Shown piece by piece: positions 1 through 12,853 of a DNA stretch of 64,000 nt. A model generated the notes under the pieces. The model was not told the origin of the DNA. It ran no database searches and worked only from the letters and a program-made list of their open reading frames with translations. Location of the stretch: assembly GCF_003073045.1 (NCBI RefSeq), contig NC_037591.1:26197319-26261318 (forward strand). Reading direction: 5' to 3'. The stretch is from Pomacea canaliculata (lineage: Eukaryota; Mollusca; Gastropoda; Architaenioglossa; Ampullariidae). Every line of letters begins with the position of its first letter. Position 1 is the first letter of the stretch. The position numbers and the translations under genes are program-made.

Positions 1-2929
1 GCGCTGTATTAGTGACTATTCATGTTGATATGTGCTTTTGAAATTAATCACTCCCATCAACAGCAATAAGTGACAGACTGTTGTTCAAATACTTATCATT
101 ATATCATAGTTATAGAAAAGGACAGAGCAGTGCAGTGTCGATGACTTGCCTGGTAATATGATCATACAAACTGATAATTAATTCTGTTAACAGATGCACA
201 ACTGTTACGCAGAATATTTGATAGTTATATAGTCGACTCTCGTACACATTTCATAATGATGTCTCTGTTACTCTCATTGAATGATAATTATACAACTACT
301 ACTTAGTAATTATGTAACCACAAGTTTTATTAATTGATAATTACATAACTTTTACTCATGCTAATTAAATTGCTGAACTTACCGTTCTTAGTAGTGACCC
401 TAGCTACCATATCGGTCCGTAGAACAGGGGAAAATATCAAAAAAAAAAAAAAAAAAGACCTGTTTGATCTTGGAGGACTCCTTTCCCTACCTTTTTCCCT
501 TTTCATTGGTAATTCCACGGTTTTCCCTTTGTTACAAAGCTGTGACATGGGACATCACCACGTTGAGACAAAAATCAAGTGGTTTGTCGCAGTCGTACAC
601 CTTTTGACAATGTTAGTGAAGGCATGTTTATTATGAATATTTAGCCTTGTCTGCTCTTTGCATTAGCATATTTATGACTGGATCGTTGCGTGCCAGTATG
701 GAGAGTTAACTGTCGTAAAGCTACACAGAAGGACGACCAGACGTTAAATTTACTCCCAGGTTATATCTGCCTGATAGTCATAAAACCCGTTTACTAAAAA
801 CTCAGGGAATTGTAGCGGTTGCCTAGCAGCGAGTCCAGCCCTTTAATGCACCAATATCATTCACTTTTTAATGTTCAATATTGCGTCACATATGCTCGAC
901 AGGGTATGTAGGCTGTCACAGAAAATGCAGAAGTGATCACAAGAAAAATTAAATAAGCCAGTGTCATTTCGTTTGCGACACAGAGCGCTCATGAAAGGTT
1001 TGACTGATTAAATCAATGCCAGATATTCAATTGGCAAAATATTGGCACAGTAGGGTGCGTTGAAAGCTTGGATAAACATCAAAATTGCAAGCTGTTGCCA
1101 TAAATACTGGGTCTACTCGTGCAGGTGCAATAACTGCGCACCTACATATATAAAAATAAAGTAGAATGTGGCGAGCAGCGGTTGAAACCTAATAAATCGA
1201 CACCTCTTGTCCGATTTCTACCAAACCTAGTAGTAGTTTTGGTAGGTGTACGTTGTTTGTGAGCTTATTTATATCCTGATGTTTATTTTCTCCGTTTTTA
1301 AATGTTATTGGTGGCTCCAGATGATACGACACATAAGAAATTGTGACATTTATCTGACTTCGCAGAAAAAACGAGGACAGTATATTCTGAGATGGTACCG
1401 TGCTCTCTCTCTCTCACTCACACACACATTCTTACACACACACACTTTCCAGACTTCAAACTCCTCTTTTCCGTGGAGGCTGGCGCCCATGACTTACTGG
1501 AGGTAAACAAGTGACCTGCAACATTTACATTTTGTAGTCTGACATAAAGAAGTAACAAACTGAAGTACATAGTTTTATGGATTGCGATAAACAATAATAA
1601 CAGCATACAAAGGTCAAATATTTAAAACTATGGGCTGAGAGAGAGATGGGGAAGGATGGATGGGTAAGCAAGATTTATTTGCATGGAACTCCAGAGCAAT
1701 GTTTATCTCCTCTTCACTCGAACTTGAGCATGTCATACATAAATAGGCTTGACTCAGATGGTGTTGGGTAAGGGCGATATATAAATGTATTATTGTTATT
1801 ATTATTGTTATTATTAGGTATAATTTATATCGATTTTTTCAAAACGATTTTACGTGAGAGGTTTTGTGACATTTTCTTTATGTAGTTTCCAGACAAAGTA
1901 CGTATTTTAAAGAGTTTTTTCCCCTTTCATTTTTGTAAATTTTATAAACAACTGATATAAAAAGGTAAGAAGCAATTAAAAGATGTACTACTTAAATAGC
2001 GTCATCGGAAGGAAAAAGACGGTGAAACTTGCAATGCAAAATAATTGTTAAGATATATTACATCCACGAATGCTAATCACTGTGGTGTATCATACAAGAT
2101 AATATTTATAGATAGACTGGCATAAAACAATATGTTTACAGAGAAGAAACGCTTTTCTAGCACAGTCTGTTCAAATATGTGTACAAGACTGTGTGTTTTC
2201 TAGTGCGCCATGACGAGGACAAAAGGTCAGGTACACTATGACCTCACAAGAGATGCGCATTCATCTGGGACCCTCTCAAACTTGTTTGGTGATATATCAA
2301 CCTCTGACCTTGCCTACCCGAGCAACCCTACCCCAAAATCACACGCAATGCCAGCGTTTACGTGTAATCCTCCTCCGCCAAAGAAAGCCTTACTGACTTC
2401 GTACCCGACTACTAAATGTATATACACTGTGTTATCCTGAATGTACAGATGACTCGTGACTTACGGGTGGTGTGCTGTAGAGTGACCAAACATAAATTCT
2501 GTTGTTGTTTTCAAATAAGTAATAATGGTTACAACATCTAAAAAGCGTGTGTGTGTGTGTGTGGCACGCAAATTTTAGCAGAAAATAAAAACCTAGTAAG
2601 GATGATGGAGATAAAAATATTTAACTGTCAGCATCAGAATTTAGAAAGATCAATATCTTGCCTTATTTCCTATTTCTCGAACTTGGTATTTTATTCTATA
2701 TTTTGTTAATTTTGTTTAACCAATTAAAATACAGTTTTAATTAATGAAGAAAAAATATAACTGTCAAAAAACTAGGCTGAATATAGTCTAGGAACAAGAG
2801 TTGGGGGCACGGTGTGATGTGCGACAGACGAAAGGGGAATAAATGATGTAGAATTGTAGATGGTAGATTGTCCGTGTCTGTTTTCTCTCATAAAGAGGAT
2901 GATAAAAGTAGGATAGCAAAATAAAGATT
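1..2929. other. no gene recognised; AT-rich non-coding DNA
   Basis: Open frames here are short and match nothing I know. Visible structure is limited to an A-run at about 439-456, CT/CA microsatellite at 1404-1446 and a GT run near 2545-2563. The phrase just before the ATT repeats at 1765-1816 is typical of LINE/SINE 3' tails. Confidence 0.5.
1765..1816 (+). repeat. retroposon 3' tail with ATT repeats
   Basis: A short phrase of the kind 'gggcgatatataaatg' runs straight into (TTATTATTG)n. This arrangement is typical of the 3' ends of CR1-like LINEs and the SINEs they mobilise. No body is recognisable upstream, so it is scored as a tail only. Confidence 0.4.
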
Positions 2930-2930
2930 T

Positions 2931-3075
2931 GAAGGGCTTGGACTTGGCACCACTAACTGCAGTGAGGGGCTCTCGGTTCAGATCTCGTCTCGGGACACGA
3001 TTTTCGTCCGTGTTGCCAGTTGTCTCATCTTTTCAGGATTCTAGGTAACAGACAGTCTCCTTCAGCTGCACGATG
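2931..3075 (+). mobile_element. tRNA-derived SINE, degraded
   Basis: A B-box-like GGTTCAGATCTC is followed by the tRNA-unrelated phrase CGTCTCGGGACA. The same pair occurs in the SINE at 43186-43398 and, reversed, at 36723-36790. The A box is weak and no clean target duplication is seen. Confidence 0.5.
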
Positions 3076-3919
3076 GGGTACCATGTTAGAGTCGTACGAC
3101 GATGGCGAACCTTGCGAGGCGCAGTTTGCCTATATTAAGCTGAAATAAGTCATCATTTTTAGATCCTCTTCATGGTTGTCCAAAACGTTTGCAATGGTGG
3201 ATTCCTCGATATATAACAAGACTAACTCACTGGTTCATTGACACTCAATCGTCAACTGAAGCTCAAGCAAACTGTAGTTTTTGTACAATCACTAAAGACA
3301 CTTTATTCGCGCAGTTTGAACACACGTATATCACGAGTCACCTGTACTTTCGAGATGTGTTCATTTGTGTTTCTACCTCATCTATGACATTTATTCATTC
3401 GCCAAGCCCCGCAGTTTAGGCTTCATAAATAAATAATTCGTAAATAATAATAATAATTAAAAGAACCAGTTGCAAAACTGAGGGAAAAGGTTCTTTGCAG
3501 CAATTAAGGTTATCTGCAATCAATGTTTTAAAAATCTTTTCTAAGAGGAAATCCATGCTATGATGGTGTCAGCATTAGCTCCCGGCATCGTCCACTACAA
3601 AGACGATGTAGGAAAGGTAAGAAGCATGCTTTAACAAAATACGTATCTAGTGTAGAAATATACCTTAGCTCTGTATCTAGCTCTCATAATTATACGGAAC
3701 ATACATTTTAAAAGCATTTGTGATTTAAGCTGTCGACACTTGACATAAACGCACACAGGACACGAGACGGACTACAGTGGACTTTGTGGTGTAGTCTGAC
3801 TTCACAGTCCAAAAATAGCCGATTTATTTTTAGCGCGATCCAGGTGCAAGTGAAGGTAAACATACATAATGATATTTCTATTATCTATTATATGTTTTCT
3901 TACACATCCAAAAAGAAGA

Positions 3920-4110
3920 AATAACTTACTTTATTCGGCCATCTTGTACGATATCTTTAAAAACAAGCAGAACAAGAAAAGAACTTAGTTCTCGCGAGTT
4001 ACGTCACGCCACGAGAGGGTGCGGACCTCTGTCACGTGACCTATTCTGAACTAATGCTGTAAGATACCGCGTTGGACGTCGAAATGAAAACTACGAATGA
4101 AAAACTGAAA
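3920..4110 (-). promoter_or_regulatory. candidate promoter-like patch
   Basis: About 110 bp combines a YY1-like CAAGATGGCCG on the minus strand (3936-3946), TTACGTCAC resembling a CRE (about 3999-4007) and the palindrome GTCACGTGAC, an E-box (4031-4040). On the minus strand the YY1-like word is followed by GTAAGT (about 3924-3929), as in a short 5' exon. The ATG inside the word is closed after three codons, so it would be non-coding. No gene is recognised on either side, so this is only a motif cluster. Confidence 0.22.
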
Positions 4111-4307
4111 AGAAAACCACCACTTGCAGTGATACCTAAGAAACTTAAGACAAGTAACTACTTTGTCATTCGCCTTTTCACTGTGGTGAATACTTCGAAT
4201 GGTCTATTTATTATTTCATTAGAATATCTATCTATATATATGAAGGCGTGGCACAGGATGCAATTAACTTTTAGAAAATTTATCGATTTAAGTGATTTTA
4301 ATGATAC

Positions 4308-4351
4308 TGATGATGATGATGATGATGATGATGACGACGACGACGACGACG
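4308..4351 (+). repeat. GAT/GAC trinucleotide microsatellite
   Basis: Uninterrupted GAT triplets switch abruptly to GAC triplets. In one frame this encodes about 14 aspartates inside a 135-codon open frame (about 4084-4479 from its first ATG). That frame matches no family I recognise, so I do not call it a gene. Confidence 0.8.
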
Positions 4352-5688
4352 TTTCGCGCAGTTTCGACTACCGGGGACTCCTCAAGTCCTTGGTCTTGGT
4401 ACTGAGATTATTTTCCAGGGACTACCGTATATTACGCATAATCGCGCCCTACCCCCGCCCCTATAACGTACGTCTATGAGACATACCTGTCGTGAACCGT
4501 GATTACAGAATAATATTGAGATCATATAACCGACTACACGGCCACAAGAACTACCTCCATTTAAGCAATGTCCACCTTAGCGTGTTGAAAACTGTGGTGC
4601 TGGCAACTTGCAGGACATGGCAGTCTCAGAGGTTGAGTGCCTACAGGTGTGTGAACTCTACACGTCTGTATGCAAATGTGTTTGCGTGCGTGCGCGCGCA
4701 GATAAGTATGGGTAACATTACGTACGTGAGCGCGAATGTTTGTTAGTGTAACAAACATATATCTTCATACTGTAGATATATGTGTCTGCTCGTGTCTTTG
4801 TGCTTGTGTTTATGTGTATCTCAGTATCTTTATACATATGAGAATGTGTGTGGGAGAGAGAGAGGACAAAGAACGTCGCCTCACGGTTAAGACAAAATCA
4901 ATTTGAGTTTTATACTTGTACAGAGGTTTGCTGTGGGCCTGTGGAGTAAGCAAGGGTAAGTACAAGAAAGCAGGCTGATCGTGCTTGGAAACCAAAGCAG
5001 CCAGACAGACAATACCTGATAGAGGCTTTAAAGCTTTACAAGAGACAAAGTTGTCTTCAGACGACTAGGCTTATTTCACTTCTAAGTAATAATTGTTTAC
5101 ATCTGAGTGAATTACTCAATTCGTTTTGGAAACTATGAAGTCTGCTTTGCTGCTCTGTGCTCCTGTGGTCTCACTCTTCTCCACATCGTTTGTGATATAA
5201 TAAAATCGTCCACAATGACAACCATTTACACTTGTACAGAGAAGATTTCCATGGCCAGTTCTGCAACATCTTGCCGCTATACTTCACCTTCATATCAGTT
5301 GATTAACACTTACCTGAAATATGTGACGGGACTATATCACATCAGTTAAAGATCGGACGGAAAGCTGATTTTCTGTTCGAGTCAAGTAAACCTGTATGGT
5401 GAGTAAACAGTATTGTTGTTACGAGTAGTCAAGTAAAGTCACGGTTAGTAAAATCATGGACGTGTACAGGCAGATTGCTGTCTGTCTGCCGAGACCAACG
5501 CTTAGCCTCTTGCGAAGTTCTCCGCTGCTAGTCTCGGCGAGCCTAAACAAAGAATGTGACAAAACCGGAAGCTTTGTAGTATTGTGCCTCGTTTTAGTAG
5601 TTGGCTGGAAAAAAAATCGTCTGCCAGCAGTCCAGTAATACAAGTTCCTGGTAAAATAACGTGGTTAGTAAATAGTATTGTTTATACA

Positions 5689-5826
5689 CAGTGTTGTCCA
5701 TAGAGTGGGAATCCATGGGAATCCCATGGGAACGTCCATGGGATGGGATGGGCACACAGTTGTATTTCCCATGGTAGTCGATACTTGATATTGCAAAATA
5801 AATTACTGTTATTTCATTCATCAAGG
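5689..5826. mobile_element. MITE, CATGGGA-rich family, copy 1
   Basis: It starts with CAGTGTTGTCCATAG, followed by repeated CCATGGGA words and a shared AT-rich right part. It aligns along its length with 42052-42204, and its left end matches the element at 42282-42417. The CAG...-type ends and small size suggest a non-autonomous hAT relative. No clean target duplication was found. Confidence 0.55.
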
Positions 5827-7734
5827 TGCTTGCCATCTCTGTTTTACAAGCCTACTTTTGTTTCTTTTCTTCCTCTTACACTCCTTTAGGTACTCTTGGG
5901 GATCGATGTGAATTAAGCCTTTGAATTATTTGTTTGGACCCGCGAACAGGTCGTCACCAACTGTTTGCTAACGTGTTACACTTCCGCTAAAATTCCAGCA
6001 AAAGGAAAGCCAGACGGAAACTCTCCATGCAGTCTTTGTTTGCCGTGGAGTTTACGTTGGTGTGTTTGTGTGTGAAATCAATGAGCTTTAGTGTGCAGGT
6101 GCGGGGCAACGTGTGAATGTAGAATTAAAATTCCCGTCGACTTTATCCGCATTCCCTTGGCGCGGATGTCGAGGTGGTGGGTAGGTGCGAGGTTGAAGAA
6201 TAAGATGGGGTGGATGGTGTCGTTCGCTCAGACTGCGTGCTTTGTGACAACATCCCGGTACAGTTCTTAACAAAGGTTTTTCCAGTCTTTTCTTTGCGCA
6301 CAGCAACGATTTTCATGATCTTATCACTATTGTTCAGAAAGTAACAAGTTTCAGGCAGTGCAGTAAACAGCTCGTTTGTCACAGGTATTTGAGCTCCAAG
6401 TCGATCGAGAGGGGTGGGGTGGTCACACGTGTACGAAGGTCACATGCGCTTAGGTATGAAAGCACAAAATTTCAGGAATGATGAGAAGGTGAAGTATTCA
6501 GTGTGGGGACTAACTGTTTCTGTAAACCAAAGCCAGTTGTCTTTCAAATTTTAAAGAAAATTGTTGCCTAGTAGTTCTCTTCTCCTATTCTCTCAGTCCT
6601 TAACTTTCTTTGGTTCTTGGAGATTTTTACACGTATCACTATTTCTTCGTCGTTTCTAGCTTAAAATAATAAATACAAACACAAAATAAAATGTGCTGTA
6701 TTTCAGAAATGCAGTTTTGTTCATAATTTCCCCATTTTTTTTAGTTGAAAGTATGAACGCTAAAATTATCTGCAGCCTTTTAAGTCCTTGTTTTTTTATT
6801 GTCCCTCACTGGCTTTGTTTGTTTTTGTGTTTTATGCCGTGTTAGCAACTATGGCTATATCACGGCAAAAAGTAGTTGTAATTTGAAAGGTTTTTTCCTC
6901 ATTGGCATTTGACACAAGAGGAAATTTGGTGTGATGAGGACCTTGATTTCAGTCCATGACATGTATCACAAACCATAGCATTTACTACAGGTTTGTACAT
7001 ATTGTATTTGTAAGGTTTATCATTTTAAGTTTGTTACAGTTCGTGGCTTACAGCTCGATGTTGCAGTTTGTGACGATTCCTAAGGACGTGTGGTCAGTGA
7101 TCGGCGCCATTTGTTTTCTGTTCCATGTAATTTTTCAGAGGTCAAAATAAAGAGAATCGCTGTGTGCATCAGCAGAAGTTGAAATCAATTACTTTTAGTA
7201 TTTTCTACATGGTACCAAATGGATAAAGCTAAATGTCATTTTTCAATAAACTATGTCTACTTGTATGTCCATGTCAGCGTTTGTGTGTCATAGTGGATTT
7301 GTGTTTTGGAGCCTGCGTTTATATTACCCTCTATGTATGTGCGTGAGCGTGAGTGTGTCAAAAGAGAGCGCATCCGACAGGCCACGGGCTCTGTTTTCTT
7401 CAGTCACTGAGTTGCAACCCCATCTCTCTATCATCGTCACTGTCGTAGGGCCAATCCATATGACCTTTTTTCCCATTGTTTTTCGATCTCCTTATTATCA
7501 AAACACCTTTATGCAGCCTTTGGGCTCTAAGGTAACAGCGTGCGTAGGACGTAGAACACTTAAGTTGTGTTCGATCGCTCACCACGGCTCTCTTTTCTTG
7601 CCAGTTCTTGCTGCTCAGCAAAGAAGGCAAAGAAGAAAACGTCGATAAGAATGATAAGGTTGGAAAACCAGGCTACGTGGTAGCTGGAAATACTTTGAAT
7701 GATTTTTTTTTAAAGATTATCTCGATAAGGCTGC
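5827..7734. other. no gene recognised
   Basis: Only chance open frames were found. A SINE core fragment lies at 6826-6868. Nothing else repeats visibly elsewhere in the window. Confidence 0.5.
6826..6868 (+). repeat. SINE core fragment
   Basis: The phrase 'tttatgccgtgttagcaac' then 'tatggctatatcacggc' is self-complementary. It recurs in the complete SINE at 38388-38581 (reverse) and at about 45939-45976. It is the conserved 3' core of that SINE family. Confidence 0.55.
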
Positions 7735-7925
7735 CAGAGTCAACGGGTGGAGTGGTTTAAACACTCACCTGCCACCGCTAAAGGGGAAACTGAAAGTTCT
7801 TGAGTTCAAATCTCGTGATAGCTTGTGACATTTGTTTGCATGATTTTCTCCCATATCCTTAATTCCCACTACTAATGCGAAATCTTCTCTAAGTGGCAAT
7901 ACTTTCCACTTTCTGGTCGACTATA
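7735..7925 (+). mobile_element. tRNA-derived SINE
   Basis: The head reads 'gggtggagtggtttaaacac' and the B box GAGTTCAAATCTC lies about 50 bp downstream. These are followed by a 'gtgacatttgtttgcatg' linker and a tail with 'ttttctcccatatcc' and 'tgcgaaatc', as in the SINE at 43186-43398. It is degraded and no target duplication was recognised. Confidence 0.5.
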
Positions 7926-8096
7926 ATGGTGGCACATATCAAACACGGCCGGTATGTCTAGCATCCACGTGACTGATAAAAGAAAAGACACATTGCATAT
8001 TAAAGTTCTGATGTATTTTGCCTTAAAAACCATGGAAGCCACGGAATTGCACGTTGCTCATGCTTAAGTTAAAAGAATAATGTAGCAAACTTCAAT

Positions 8097-8136
8097 AAAA
8101 TAAAATATAAAATATAAAATATAAAAAATATAAAAG
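8097..8136 (+). repeat. AT-rich simple repeat
   Basis: Imperfect tandem AAAATATA units close to the left limit of homology between paralogue A and the flank of paralogue B (about 8190 versus about 19795). Confidence 0.6.
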
Positions 8137-10451
8137 CTTATTTTTAAAAAAATATACTGCTTTACACCCCAAAATTGCACTTGCATCTGTCAGGCATACC
8201 AAGTCATACACTTCTTAGTTACCCGCAAGTCCACCCAGACTAAATTCGCTATTACTTTGGTCAAGTGTTCTTTAAACATGATCTCAGTCTGTAGTGACGA
8301 CCAATTACCGGCCACATCCACGGGTCTTCTGCTGCTTTAAAGGCAAAAATGAAGACACATTTATTCTTTTGCTAATATCACAGACTTCAACGGCTAGCTA
8401 CCTTGCAGTGTTTGGCCTCACACGTCGTGGACTTAATTTAACAGTTTGAGAATGACTCCACGGTTACAAATGTTCCCCACAAAGTGTTTTCTCCCTCTAT
8501 AAGACACCGGAATATACCCTTCACACTGGACGTAGAAGAGAGTTGCCCAGTTTAAACCAATCAATCTGTTCTCCTGAAAACACAGCGATATCCACAGCCA
8601 ATTTTACATCTCTTTTGCCTTCAGTAGTCATACTGGCATATAGCGTCTGAAAAAACAAAAAGGTTTAATGAGGCAGGTAAAGCATGGCATGGTGCGGTGC
8701 ACTTTTTATAATAACTGTTTAAAGCTCAGTGCAAAATATATTTTCCACAAACCTGGGCGCATACCCCTGCTTTCTTGTTTGAGACTTTCTTTACATCTAA
8801 AGAGTTACAGCCTGGAAGCAAAGGAAGTTTGGGATTTGCATGCAGGTGAATACCTTGCAGGTCGTGTATAGCGTCTTGTTGCCCAGAGTTGGGTAGGGCG
8901 GGGTGGCAACTTAGTTGGGGTTTAAAATAAATCATTATAAACCTGCAGGCCTTGGAAGATGGCTCTAAAAGATATTTTTAGCGGTGTCTTTATTTTCAAA
9001 GACTGAGTGGGCCAATCACGCAAGAACAGGCTAGAGTTTTTTAGGCGTGAATGTGTTGGCTATATTGTCTCCCCAAATGATGATAATAGCAGCTAAAAAC
9101 ACACAAAGCCAAATTCATCACTTCTCACTATGATTACATTAACACACTAATATTCAGCGCGGAATGTCTTGACCAAATTGTGATGGACTAACCTAGGGTC
9201 GTAGTTCTCAAACAAGAAAACGCCTCACATTATCGTAGCTACAGTGCGATGCCCAGACCCGGTGAACACTGCTTCATGTTACTATAACTCGGGCATCTTT
9301 GCCACCCATAACTGATGCTCCGGGTGTAAAACATTGCATGGACATTATAACATTGGAAACAAACGATTGTCTTCAAGGTTCCCAAGAGCAACATTTTGCC
9401 CTCACTTCATAACTACTGCCCCAGATGGAGGCGTTTGTCCTTGTTTGATGATGTAGCTGAGCTGTCTAAAGTGTACCTCTTCCCCAAGGCATTATATACT
9501 GATAAAAACAATGGAAAAGTCACCTTCATATTTTCTACATTTTTATTAATCGTTTTTGTACCAATAGTGAGCAATTTCTTCAAAATCTTTTTCTTAGTGA
9601 ATTTGTTATGTGGGTGGAAAGTCAACGTGAATTTGATGAAATCTAGTGCAATCCATGAGGCAAATGTGCCTTGGGTGCACTCAGGTCATTGGTGGACAAT
9701 AGTGCCTTTTTTTCTCTGATATCACTTTTCTGAATTTTGAATACATTGGCTATGTCCATCCAAGCTCAAATACTTGATTTGTTTCAATGACATTAAATGA
9801 TTTTTCAAGAAATGTATTTATTTAATATTATTGTTTGTTTAGTAGCAAGAAACAGTGATTAACTATACAACTGGCACTTCTATTGTTTTGAGCAGTATAT
9901 GTCGCTGGTAAAGCATAGGGCATATGGATGGAATGTAAGTATGCAAAGCACGATTTACCATAAAGACTGATAAGGACTATAAAACAAGATGGAATGATAA
10001 AACACACATTAGGATTAATGAACTATTTTTAAGTACAGGTAAAATCGAAATAGATATTTTTGCCCCCTGGCAAACACTGAATCTTCCCAACTCACAATCT
10101 TTGCAAAGGCTATCAGCTAATATCTCTACTGTAATTGTTGCTTGGAGAAAATCCTTTCCTGCTAAAAACACGTCAAGAGAGTTTTGTCGCTTTCAAGATA
10201 AATTTACTCCTAGAGGCAAAACGTCTTTCTTTTGTCACGTGAATAGAGAACCTACACTTCTGTCACCACTGAATGAACAGCAACTACTTTTCTTCTGTGT
10301 AATTGACCCCCCGTCCCACTAATTTATGCTTTTCTAAGGTATATTCCAAACAAAGACTGAGTATTGTAGCAATCGAGAATTCCGCTCAATAAAAGAATCT
10401 AATCCTCTGGACATTTCTACCACCAAGTGGTAATGTGTGTGTTCCCTTCTT

Positions 10452-11243
10452 TGTCACGGACGCCGACTCTCTCTCTCTAGCAACACACACACACGACGTC
10501 CGTACGCGTTCTTTCACACACACCGCAACGATTACCTGAGGCTGTCCACGAGATAATAATGAGTTGCTGAATGGCTAAGGATTTCACAAACTTCAAGTCA
10601 CATATGCATAAATAATAATCCACCTCAACACAATATTCTATCGGCGAAACACAGTCATCGGTGCATACAATATTTACAATCCGGGGCCTTCCCCGATCAA
10701 TCACACTTAAATAACTCTTAATCCTAATTCTTAATCCCAATCTCCACTCTTAATCTCAATACCTATCATCTAGTTAATAATCGCACCAGCAGTCATTGAG
10801 TACTTTACTCACAGTTCTGTTCGTCCACACACAGTTCCAGTTTGATTATCTCGTTTACACTTTGTTGGCGACAAGAAGCCGACTGTACACACGGTACCAC
10901 TACACACTGCCGGGCGCTTCAGTGAAGGCGACAAAATTAGATCTAGAGGAATCCTCGATCAAAAGTGCGCTACCATCATTGCTCGTACACAGAGGAAAAC
11001 AGAAACCTAGTCTAGACAAGGAATTACTTCTAAGATCTACGCTCACATTAACACTCACACAACATCCTTTCGCTCTCATGGCCGCCATTGCCGTCTGCTT
11101 CTCTATATTTGTTTCGCTAGAGTGATCTCCCTTACCTCGCTGACACTCTCACTCATCAATACGTGTTATTTACCATTGTAGCCTACAAACAGCGAAGCGA
11201 TTAACTAACTTTAAAACATGGAGGCACAGACTGATCCGTGACA
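10452..11243. mobile_element. solo LTR-like element in intron 4 of paralogue A
   Basis: Fossil LTR-type element of 792 bp. It begins TGTCACGGA, ends TCCGTGACA, and is flanked by a 5-bp direct repeat TTCTT (10447-10451 and 11244-11248). Paralogue C at about 33235 keeps the unoccupied site. The TG...CA ends, 5-bp duplication and absence of internal coding fit a solo LTR, probably of Gypsy kin by resemblance to the element at 29434-30328. It is younger than the A/C duplication. Confidence 0.6.
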
Positions 11244-11514
11244 TTCTTTACTAATATCTAGTTTACTATGTCTCCACACTCGTTGCTAGAGATTGTTGTT
11301 TACAGTCCAGTAAGACAACGAGCAATTTGTGGATTACCTGTTGGTCCGTGGAGCTCAGATTACGCTCGAGGAGGAAAAATGTGGCCGCCCTCTTGTATTC
11401 ATCACAGAGTTTGAGCATGACCTCGCGTGTTGCTATGAACATCCCTCCTCCGACCCACACGTAGTTACCGTAGAATATATCTCGTGCCGAGCGATTGAAA
11501 TTTGGCATGTGTAC

Positions 11515-12853
11515 CTGCAAGACATGTGACACATTTATAAGTAGACCGAATGACCGTTGTGGCATCGTCTGCGCCTGCGCAGTTCATTACCGTTCTGCAT
11601 AATTATCTCTGCACATGGTTTACTGGTAGTGAAAGGACTGGACAAGGACTAAATGACCGTTAACGACATGACGAACAAGCAAGTTAATTATAAAAGAGAG
11701 GTCACGAACATTCTCTATATTCGCATGCATAGACCATGACAAGATGGTCTTTCAGTCCCGCACATTGGGGCACGCGCGCGACACCTGTTGTCCGTCTGCC
11801 TGTACTCCGGGGACTCCAAGAACAAACAATATTGCAAACATGTTAGCACACTCGTGAAGCTACGGCTTTCCAAACTATCGTAAATATTTTAAAAATTAAT
11901 TCATAATGGCCCGCGAATGATATTATAACTATTCAAATGGCTTTCGGCAGGGGAAAAAAAGGGTTCCCCAGTCAGTAAGGGTAGGAAAGATGTAACCCAC
12001 CACCCGCTAAACCCAACTACTTAGTTTTGTGTCACGACTTTATCAAGTGTCTTTATCAAGCATGGGGTTGGAGGAGGTAGCCGGATGGGGGATTTTACAT
12101 CATCGCGTTTTGGGTATTTTTTTTTTTCTTTTTCACGTAATTGTGGTGACGGTGGAGGTTTTTTTTCGTTGGGGAGCAGACGGATAGGAAAAAAACGACG
12201 CAGAGGACATTATACGCGGTGTGTGTGCGTGTAGTTTTTTTTTCTGTCTTTAAACTGAGTCTTCTGTGAGCGACAGAAGGACATATGTCACGAGCCACTG
12301 CAGTGACTAAGGTTGTATGCCCGTTTTTAATTTACTTTGTTTTACTGGCACCTCCCCTAACAAGGTTACAAGATAAAGCCTCATCCTTACCCGGCCTCTC
12401 CACACGTCCGTCAAGTTTGATTCTTCCCTTTCAATTCTTGTTCGTATGGGCGTGTTTCCCCAGGTTATTGTCGGAGAGAGGGGTTTTGCGGGGTTGTTTG
12501 GGCTGTCATTTCTGTCTATGGGATCCTTTGTTCACCTTCTTTGTTCTTTTCTTTCTCTATTTCCTTTTTTCTTCCGTCATTAATATATGCGTGTTTTGTA
12601 CTCTTCGCACGTGTGCGCGTCAACTTGTGGTTTGAAGGACGATTAGGCACGTCGACAGCATCTGGCGTTTGAGTACCGGTCGAGTCTGTGTGGCTGTGAG
12701 CGTGTTTGCGAGAGTGAAACGTTTGGCGACCTTTTCTTAACGCGACATACATATGACACATGCTTTTATGAAACCAGCTGATTTGACTATACGTGTTGTT
12801 CTGGAATATAAAAATATCGTACATCAGGTGTCCGTCAAAAAACCTTTACATAC
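11515..12853. other. intron 3 of paralogue A
   Basis: No feature is recognised apart from partial similarity to intron 3 of B and C. Around 11560 the CTGCGCCTGCGCAGTTCATT word corresponds to the NRF1-like palindrome in B and C. Most of the rest does not align with them, in contrast to the close B/C match. Confidence 0.4.

Noticed and set aside
4072-4479. 135-codon frame with an Asp run as a gene
   Set aside because: No ATG at its left limit (first ATG at 4084), low complexity, no recognised domain, no splice support.
7253-7648. 131-codon frame
   Set aside because: Overlaps an equally long frame on the other strand, has no domain and no splice context; reads as chance.
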